Made by a program: the position numbers and the translations under genes
Shown here: in pieces, positions 5,532 through 5,671 of the stretch
Position numbering within the stretch: position 1 is the first letter of the stretch
Layout: each line of letters opens with the position of its first letter
Source: Rhodospirillales bacterium
GTDB taxonomy: Bacteria > Pseudomonadota > Alphaproteobacteria > SMXQ01
Length of the DNA: 5,671 bases
Assembly: GCA_024638585.1 (NCBI GenBank)
Contig: JAHEKA010000177.1
Span: forward strand, 1 to 5,671
Direction of reading: 5' to 3'
Notes under the pieces: generated by a model
The model's input: the letters and a program-made list of their open reading frames with translations, nothing else
Told to the model about the DNA's origin: nothing
Databases searched by the model: none

Positions 5532-5671
5532 CTATTCGTAGAATTCACCCTCGCGGAATACGGTCGTATCGGGCCGCTTGTTTTCCGGGCTATGGGGTTC
5601 GATCTGCTCGCCGTGGACGCCGAGGCGCTTGTCCGGATCGCCGTTCTCGGGCATTGCCGACATGATCCGCA
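5532..5671 (-). CDS. C-terminal end of an unrecognised gene, cut by window edge
   Basis: Reading leftward from base 5669, 45 codons run open to a TAG at 5532-5534. The peptide is hydrophilic and charged, and ends in TVFREGEFYE. It includes SAMPENGDPDKRLG and GEQIEPHSPENKRPD. I do not recognise the family. The composition and the open frame up to the window edge fit a real protein C-terminus better than a spurious frame. The 5667-5669 to 5532 frame also contains ATG codons, at 5661-5663 and 5652-5654, so a small self-contained protein cannot be excluded. The gene converges on the surface-protein gene, with the 5432-5460 hairpin between them. No function is assigned. Confidence 0.55.
   Translation of the reverse strand, partial: RIMSAMPENGDPDKRLGVHGEQIEPHSPENKRPDTTVFREGEFYE

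Overview
The window looks like chromosomal DNA from a high-GC alphaproteobacterium, probably in or near the Rhodospirillales. The case rests on three things. There is a CP4-like class II EPSP synthase followed directly by cytidylate kinase. There is a divergent zinc-ribbon/acidic-tail protein of the FYDLN_acid (TIGR02300) type, which is characteristic of alphaproteobacteria. There is also a surface protein with a C-terminal sorting tail of the VPLPA/PEP-CTERM kind. The taxonomic call is inference from protein character, not from a marker-gene comparison.

Layout. Positions 1-580 (minus strand) hold the first 193 residues of cytidylate kinase (cmk), cut by the window's left edge. It overlaps the stop codon of aroA (577-1932, minus) by 4 bases (ATGA), so the two form a translationally coupled aroA-cmk unit. 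A roughly 275-base divergent intergenic region separates aroA from the FYDLN_acid-type gene (2208-2570, plus, GTG start). Next come a tRNA-Ala(GGC) with encoded CCA (2715-2790) and its intrinsic terminator (2801-2833). A class I SAM-dependent methyltransferase (2858-3433, minus) runs toward the tRNA. Divergent from it is a Tat-signal aldo/keto reductase (3544-4509, plus). After an unusually AT-rich gap comes a secreted PEP-CTERM/VPLPA-type protein (4692-5402, plus), closed by a strong terminator (5432-5460). The last 140 bases carry the C-terminal end of an unrecognised minus-strand gene that converges on that terminator.

How the genes relate. The left half is housekeeping: the shikimate pathway, CMP/dCMP phosphorylation and alanine decoding. 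The right half is more accessory: two products with export signals (one Tat, one Sec plus sorting tail), each apparently its own transcription unit, and a methyltransferase of unknown substrate. I see no CRISPR array, insertion sequence, phage gene or defence system, and nothing that amounts to a convincing undescribed system. The points most worth a second look are the exported aldo/keto reductase with an intact catalytic tetrad, the AT-rich island before the sorted surface protein, the cysteine-paired surface protein itself, and the variant core motif in the FYDLN_acid-type protein.
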